Positions 59,709 to 64,000 of a stretch of 64,000 nucleotides of DNA are shown here, piece by piece (the first letter of the stretch is position 1; each line of letters starts with the position of its first letter). The stretch covers positions 1,017,384 through 1,081,383 of the forward strand of contig NZ_FXEH01000005.1 of NCBI RefSeq assembly GCF_900176565.1. Reading direction: 5' to 3'. The notes under the pieces are model-generated. The model had not been told where the DNA came from. It did not search any database and was given only the letters and a program-made list of their open reading frames with translations. The position numbers and the translations under genes were made by a program. The stretch is from Thalassobacillus devorans. Its GTDB lineage: Bacteria; Bacillota; Bacilli; Bacillales; Halobacillaceae.

Positions 59709-60251
59709 TCATCTTTTCCATTCGTCTTTCAGCATGCCATAAACGATATGGTCGACATAATGGTCATATAGCCATTCCGCCTGTCGGATTCTTCCCTCTT
59801 CCACGAACCCCAGCCGCTCTGGAACTGCCCGGCTTTTTTTATTCTCATAAGCTGCCTTGATATCGACGCGGTTCAGGTTTAACTCCATGAAGGCATAGTC
59901 GGTCAGTGCTTTTGCGACCCTTGTCATGATGCCGTTTCCCTGGTATCCCTCTCCGAGCCAATACCCGATGTAAGCTACCTTGTTTGTCCAGTCGATTTCG
60001 TTATAACCAGCCGTACCTGCGATTTCTCCTTTATAAAGGATGAAAGTGGTCAGGCTTTTGTTCTCTATGTACCCTTTTCTGGCTATCTGGATGAAAGCTT
60101 TCGTATCTTCCACGCGCTTTGTCATATCCACCCATCCGAGCCATTCCCTCAAATGATTACGTGAGTTATCCGTCAGCTCAAATACACGATCGGCATCAGC
60201 AGCCTCTGGCAGTTTCAACGATATATCTTCATCGATTTTAAAAGTAAACAT
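59709..60251 (-). CDS. GNAT acetyltransferase, RimJ/RimL type
   Basis: 180 residues, ribosomal-protein-alanine acetyltransferase-like. Landmarks: ISLKLPEAADADRVFELTD, WTNKVAYIGYWLGEGYQGNG (acetyl-CoA-binding R/Q-x-x-G-x-G/A loop) and LNLNRVDIKAAYENKKSRAVPERLGFVEEG. It transfers acetyl groups, usually to protein N-termini or amines; the target is unknown. GGAGGGGAG precedes the ATG. Confidence 0.87.
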   Translation of the reverse strand: MFTFKIDEDISLKLPEAADADRVFELTDNSRNHLREWLGWVDMTKRVEDTKAFIQIARKGYIENKSLTTFILYKGEIAGTAGYNEIDWTNKVAYIGYWLGEGYQGNGIMTRVAKALTDYAFMELNLNRVDIKAAYENKKSRAVPERLGFVEEGRIRQAEWLYDHYVDHIVYGMLKDEWKR

Positions 60252-60302
60252 GGGACTCCCCTCCCTTTTTATTTTTAAATTCTATTCTAACACTTTTATT
60301 TC

Positions 60303-60337
60303 AAAATAAAAGACGCACCTGGTAACAAGTGCGTCTT
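60303..60337 (-). terminator. Terminator of the alcohol dehydrogenase gene
   Basis: Minus strand AAGACGCAC, loop, GTGCGTCTT, then TTATTTTG. Confidence 0.85.
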
Positions 60338-60345
60338 GCTTCAAG

Positions 60346-61439
60346 TCAGCCATTAAATTTTACAATCGGTTTGACGGTTTTCCCTTCTTTAGATTCTTCG
60401 AAAGCCTGGTTGATTTCATCCATTTCATAAAATTTCACCAGTCTATCAAATGGGAATTTACCTTCTTTATAATATTCTACAAGCTGAGGAATAAAAACCT
60501 GTGGCACAGAATCGCCTTCAATGGCACCGACCAGGCCTTTGCCTTCAGCCATGATATCTTCAAAGACATTGAACTCTGTTTCTTGTGTAACTCCAACAAC
60601 TGCAGAGGTGCCAAGAGGCTTCAAAGACTGAACAGACTGTACGGCAAGAGCGGGAACACTGGTTGTCTCCACAGCATAATTTGTTCCCCCGCTGGTGATG
60701 TTTTTAATTTCTTCAACCGTGTCTACTTCTTTTCCGTTGATCGTATGAGTCGCTCCTAACTCTTTTGCCATTTCGAGCCTGCTATTGTGAACATCGATTG
60801 CTATAATTTTGGAACAACCGATGATTTTGGCAGCCATTACGGCGCTTAGCCCAACAGCTCCACAGCCGTAGACAGCAATAGACTCGCCAAATTTTGGTTT
60901 CAATTTATTCAATACTGTCCCTGCTCCTGTTTGTATACCACATCCCAATGGTCCGAGCAGCTCTAAATCCACCTCTTTATCCACTTTTACTACGTTTCTC
61001 TGGTTGGCTACGGCATAAGTTCCGAAAGAGGATTGGCCAAAAAAGCTGGAAAGCTCTTCTCCATCTTGACGGAGGCGTTTGGTTTCATCGTTCATGATGC
61101 CGCCAAAATTGAGCTTGTTAAATTCCAAACAGTAAGCAGGATGGCCGGTATGGCAATTTTCACAATGCCCGCATGAAGAGAAAGCAACACCACATGGTCG
61201 CCTGGTGCTACTGATCTAATCCCTTCTCCCACTTTCTCGACTATGCCGGCACCTTCATGACCAAGCACTGCCGGAAGTGGAACTGGAACATCCTGATCCC
61301 TCGCTACAGCGTCGGTATGGCAGACACCAGTTGCCACTATTTTAATTAAAACCTCATCATGTTTGGGCTCATCCAATTGAACATCTTCTATTTTAAAATC
61401 CTCACCCTTATCATGGGTTACAGCTGCTTTTATGTCCAT
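60346..61439 (-). pseudogene. Zinc-type NAD(P)-dependent alcohol dehydrogenase, frameshifted
   Basis: ATG 61439 (AAAGGAG 9 bases upstream) opens an ADH: VATGVCHTDAVARD (catalytic zinc Cys), PAVLGHEGAGIVEKVG, then the frame is lost after GDHVVLL. The other frame continues at once with the structural-zinc cysteines CGHCENCHTGHPAYC and EFNKLNFGG, then the Rossmann motif VYGCGAVGLSAVMAA and the C-terminus. One base is missing near 61185-61197 (an extra base after GTGTTG would give L-A-F-S-S-C). A restored protein of about 364 residues would match aryl/benzyl-alcohol dehydrogenases. As written, the gene is broken. Confidence 0.8.
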
Positions 61440-61504
61440 CGTATAACGCTCCTTTCCATTTAGTTCATGGTAATAATTTTCCCCCAAACGAAACCTAAAA
61501 AACC

Positions 61505-61552
61505 CCACCACTCAGGTTCCATTATCTGGAGGACCCGGGGTAGGGTTGTTCT
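61505..61552 (-). terminator. Terminator between SDR and ADH genes
   Basis: Minus strand ACCCTACCCCGGG with an imperfect complement ending GTGGTGGGGTT, then TTTTTAGG; imperfect stem. Confidence 0.55.
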
Positions 61553-61556
61553 TTTA

Positions 61557-62300
61557 TTACATTTCCTGTTCGGTTGGGCGGGCGACGATTTCGTTGATGG
61601 CTACTTCGGCTGGTTCTTCGAGCGCAAAACGAATCGTTCTTGCGATGCTGTCTGGCTGGATCGCCATGTCATAAAGGTCATCCACACCGGACTTCAGATC
61701 ATCATCGGTAATCGTAGAGGTAAGCTCTGTAGAGACAGCACCTGGTGAAATGATAGTTGCCCGGATGTTACTGTTTTTCGATTCTTCCATCCGCAATCCA
61801 TCTGTAATCGCGCGGACCGCAAACTTGGTGGCGCTGTATACGGCGCTTCCAGGGAAAACAACATGACCTGCGACAGAGGAAAGGTTGATAATATGTCCCT
61901 GTTTCCGTTCACGCATATGTGGAAGTACTGAGTTAATACCATATAGTACACCGCGAATGTTCACGTCGATCATTTTATCCCATTCGTCCACTTTTTGTTT
62001 ATTCAATAAGGATAGAGGCATCAGCCCGGCATTGTTAACCAGGGCATCAATCTGACCAAATTCTTCAATCGCATGTTGAGCTAATTGTTCCATTTCCTCC
62101 GCACTGGTAACATCGGTAGCTTTGTAAGTGGCCTCTCCACCACCCTGGTTGATCTTGTCTCTCAATTCTTGTAACCGTTCCTCGCGGCGTGCGGCCAAGA
62201 CCAACTTCGCGCCTTTTGAGGATAGTTCTTTGGCGGTTTCTTCACCAATTCCGCTGGAAGCTCCAGTAATAATGACAACTTTATCTTGTAAATTAGGCAT
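61557..62300 (-). CDS. Short-chain dehydrogenase (YdfG/SDR family)
   Basis: 247 residues, classical SDR: TGASSGIG at residue 13, NNAG near 90, catalytic Ser in INLSSVAGHVV and YSATK near 154. LAARREERL after the first strand favours NADP(H). The substrate-loop and C-terminus (VSTELTSTITDDDLK) match YdfG-like 3-hydroxy-acid/serine dehydrogenases or general oxidoreductases. GGAGGGCATTGGA precedes the ATG. Monocistronic; substrate unresolved. Confidence 0.85.
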   Translation of the reverse strand: MPNLQDKVVIITGASSGIGEETAKELSSKGAKLVLAARREERLQELRDKINQGGGEATYKATDVTSAEEMEQLAQHAIEEFGQIDALVNNAGLMPLSLLNKQKVDEWDKMIDVNIRGVLYGINSVLPHMRERKQGHIINLSSVAGHVVFPGSAVYSATKFAVRAITDGLRMEESKNSNIRATIISPGAVSTELTSTITDDDLKSGVDDLYDMAIQPDSIARTIRFALEEPAEVAINEIVARPTEQEM

Positions 62301-62482
62301 TCCAATGCCCTCCTTATAATTAATCTTTCAATCCCCCTATTCCATTCCACTTTCCATAGCTGCTAAACTTAGGTAGTGGCTCGCAAAAGCAAAAATAGTT
62401 TTCTTTTTTGAAAGATTTACGGTTTTATCGCATAGAATTAGTGTAAGAATAATATAAGATGTTGTATCAGAGGAGGGAGTAA

Positions 62483-63067
62483 ATGGACAGGATTGCAGTG
62501 TTTTGCGGAGCTAGTATGGGCGCATCCGATGTATATGCACAAGGTGCGAAATCATTAGGGAAAGAATTGGCCAGACAAAACATCACCCTTGTCTACGGCG
62601 GAGCAAGTGTCGGCATGATGGGGGCCATTGCAAACGCCGTTCTTGAAGAAAATGGACAGGCTATCGGAGTTATGCCAGGTTTTCTTGATGAAAAAGAACA
62701 TACCCACCAGCATTTATCCGAACTGATTGTCGTGGATTCGATGCATGAAAGAAAAGCGAAGATGGCAGAGCTAGCCGATGGGTTTATCGTAATGCCCGGC
62801 GGAGCAGGAACGATGGAAGAATTCTTCGAAATTTTCACCTGGGCTCAGCTAGGACTTCATCGCAAACCGTTCGGCCTCTATAATATCAATCAATATTATG
62901 AACCGCTTGTTGCATTGTTCAATCACATGGCCAAAGAGCGGTTTTTGGCAGAGGAACACCGAACAATGGCGTTAGTTGACGAGGATCCTGCCGGGCTGGT
63001 AAAGCAGCTTCTCCAATACAATGTTCCACGTGAAACAAAAGCCTATATATCGGAAGAACAAACATAA
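62483..63067 (+). CDS. LOG-family nucleotide 5'-monophosphate phosphoribohydrolase
   Basis: 194 residues. The signatures VFCGASMGASDVYA, LVYGGASVGMMGAIANAV and MPGGAGTMEEFFEIFTWAQL, including the catalytic PGGxGTxxE, define the TIGR00730/LOG family (YvdD in Bacillus). Members release ribose 5-phosphate from cytokinin-type or common nucleotides. Preceded by GAGGAGGGAG and a plausible promoter (TTGAAA near 62418). Single gene. Confidence 0.88.
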   Translation: MDRIAVFCGASMGASDVYAQGAKSLGKELARQNITLVYGGASVGMMGAIANAVLEENGQAIGVMPGFLDEKEHTHQHLSELIVVDSMHERKAKMAELADGFIVMPGGAGTMEEFFEIFTWAQLGLHRKPFGLYNINQYYEPLVALFNHMAKERFLAEEHRTMALVDEDPAGLVKQLLQYNVPRETKAYISEEQT

Positions 63068-63104
63068 AAAATACAGACCAGCAGGAATGCGGTCTGCATT
63101 TTTT
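63066..63104. terminator. Bidirectional terminator
   Basis: TACAGACC, 11-base loop, GGTCTGCA then TTTTTTA, with an A-run on the other side; it serves both convergent genes. Confidence 0.8.
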
Positions 63105-63116
63105 ATTGCTATCGTT

Positions 63117-64000
63117 TTAAAAACCGTAATCTTGGTCGCGATCTGTTAGCGGGATATCATAATACCGATCAGCATCAATTTCATATACGTCTCCGGAGGC
63201 CACCTGATCGATGATACCATAAACACCGAGCTCAACAGCTTTTACCAGCTGTCCCCGTTTCTTTTGACCATAGCTTTGTGTCTGGCCGGTTACTTCAAAC
63301 AGTACGGAACCGCTTCCGTTCAAGGCGAACGAACCGAGCGCAGTTCCTGGAAGGTTGAGGTTCTGCGGGTACAGAGTAATATTATCAAACGGTGAATCTC
63401 CTCGCTCCTGCAGCGCATCGTAAGCCGCCACATTCAACTGCCTGGAGAATTCGAAATCGTAAGTGTCGGCATACTCGCTATATTCTCCTCCTTCTTCACT
63501 GTTCGGATCAGGGATAAAGTCACCTGAAATCGAAAGGGTGACTTTGTCATCGCTTCCTTCTACATAATATTCACCCTGGTGGTGAAGGTCGACGAAAACA
63601 TCCACTTTCCCGTGCTCTTCCATCAAACCTTTGTAGACATCACGTACTGTTTGAGCTTCCGATGTAATGTACCATCCTGGCTTGGTGGAATTAGCAGGAA
63701 AATCCTCAGGCTGTGGAACATAGTCCAGGTCAGGGTTGAAGTCACGGTTGACGTCAAAACCTGGCTGGGAGGCATAATCCCAGTACTGGTTCGTATAAGT
63801 ATAGTAGTTCCAGGAAGGCTGAGCATCTTCAAGCTGTGGAAAATCTTCCACAACATCTTCCCATGCCATATCATTTCCCCGGCGATTCAGTTCCGTTGCA
63901 TCCGGGTTGACCATCGGCATCGCTACAATCGTAACCTCTTCTCGCAGCTGCTTCATCTCAGGAGAATTACTGGAACCGATGTTTTGCAGCAGGTTCAGCA
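63117..64000 (-). CDS. M14 zinc carboxypeptidase, 5' end beyond window
   Basis: C-terminal 294 residues or so; the frame stays open to the window edge (LLQNIGSSNSPEMK precedes the first internal Met), so the start and probably a signal peptide lie outside. VTIVAMPMVNPDATELN, FDVNRDFNPD (Arg of the active site) and DVFVDLHHQGEYYVEG (third zinc His) are M14 elements, with the general-base Glu in GSGSVLFEVTGQT. Long acidic inserts (YSEYADTYDF, DPNSEEGGEY) suit a secreted enzyme in salt. Expected function: extracellular carboxypeptidase, in line with the secreted Xaa-Pro peptidase elsewhere in the window. Confidence 0.85.
   Translation of the reverse strand, partial: LNLLQNIGSSNSPEMKQLREEVTIVAMPMVNPDATELNRRGNDMAWEDVVEDFPQLEDAQPSWNYYTYTNQYWDYASQPGFDVNRDFNPDLDYVPQPEDFPANSTKPGWYITSEAQTVRDVYKGLMEEHGKVDVFVDLHHQGEYYVEGSDDKVTLSISGDFIPDPNSEEGGEYSEYADTYDFEFSRQLNVAAYDALQERGDSPFDNITLYPQNLNLPGTALGSFALNGSGSVLFEVTGQTQSYGQKKRGQLVKAVELGVYGIIDQVASGDVYEIDADRYYDIPLTDRDQDYGF

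Overview
The window looks like chromosome of a low-to-moderate GC, endospore-forming, salt-adapted member of the Bacillaceae (Halobacillus/Virgibacillus-like). This is an inference. It rests on an H-type small acid-soluble spore protein (49219-49398), the germination hydrolase CwlJ with a sigma-E-like promoter, an AprX-type subtilase very close in layout to the Bacillus one, strong Shine-Dalgarno sites with many TTG/GTG starts, very acidic secreted proteins and an NhaC-type antiporter. No tRNA, rRNA, phage, IS element or cas gene was seen.

Layout. 1-2.7 kb: thiamine salvage operon tenA-thiD-thiM (thiM cut by the window edge) behind two tandem TPP riboswitches, with an 19-codon remnant of the thiamine-precursor transporter gene thiW between them. 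2.7-6.6 kb: a TSUP permease broken by an in-frame stop, the thiol-oxidase pair bdbD-bdbC, and two half-size YdcZ/DMT transporters flanking a Crp/Fnr regulator. 6.7-12.1 kb: a coherent catabolic locus (DUF4387, AtuA/DUF1446, GntR regulator, TRAP-like permease, small membrane protein, C26 amidase) tied together by three copies of one operator. 12.2-26.7 kb: luciferase-like oxidoreductase, M48 protease, gltD-gltB, a 53-residue membrane protein, aprX, an SDR, a DinB protein and NhaC. 26.9-32.4 kb: cwlJ, an array of 52-bp-period palindromes, a CYP152-type P450, a DUF1259 protein, and a divergent YfcC permease / M20 amidohydrolase pair. 32.4-41.2 kb: secreted Xaa-Pro peptidase with a leader ORF and attenuator-like hairpin, PhoA-type alkaline phosphatase behind a PhoP-box-like array, lipoprotein, MFS exporter, FUSC protein. 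41.2-49.7 kb: Cu/Zn SOD lipoprotein, two low-complexity secreted proteins, a dicarboxylate/amino-acid symporter with an apparent ATT start, a LysM/beta-propeller protein, a two-subunit fumarate-reductase-like enzyme, sspH. 49.9-58.6 kb: citrate/malate-type two-component system (response regulator frameshifted), second palindrome array, alpha carbonic anhydrase, then an operon of 2-hydroxycarboxylate transporter, CitE-like lyase and CaiB/BaiF CoA-transferase, an AEC carrier and a hotdog thioesterase. 58.8-64 kb: an NlpC/P60 protein whose catalytic Cys is Ser, a GNAT, a frameshifted zinc alcohol dehydrogenase, an SDR, a LOG-family hydrolase and a partial M14 carboxypeptidase.

How genes work together. 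The best integrated unit is 6.7-12.1 kb: a perfect sigma-A promoter drives atuA-DUF4387, a second promoter drives permease-small protein-C26, and an identical 20-bp element sits just downstream of both, with a reverse variant on the gntR -10 box. This predicts one inducer-controlled regulon for uptake and breakdown of an unknown organic acid or acyl compound. The 53.7-57.1 kb operon has the parts needed to import a 2-hydroxy-acid, convert it to a CoA thioester and cleave it, behind a promoter overlapped by a catabolite (cre) site.

Several genes carry single-base-type lesions (TSUP stop, response-regulator and ADH frameshifts, thiW remnant, loss of a standard start in the symporter, Cys-to-Ser in NlpC/P60). 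These may be real decay or sequence errors; raw reads would decide. All names come from reading the sequence; no database search was run.
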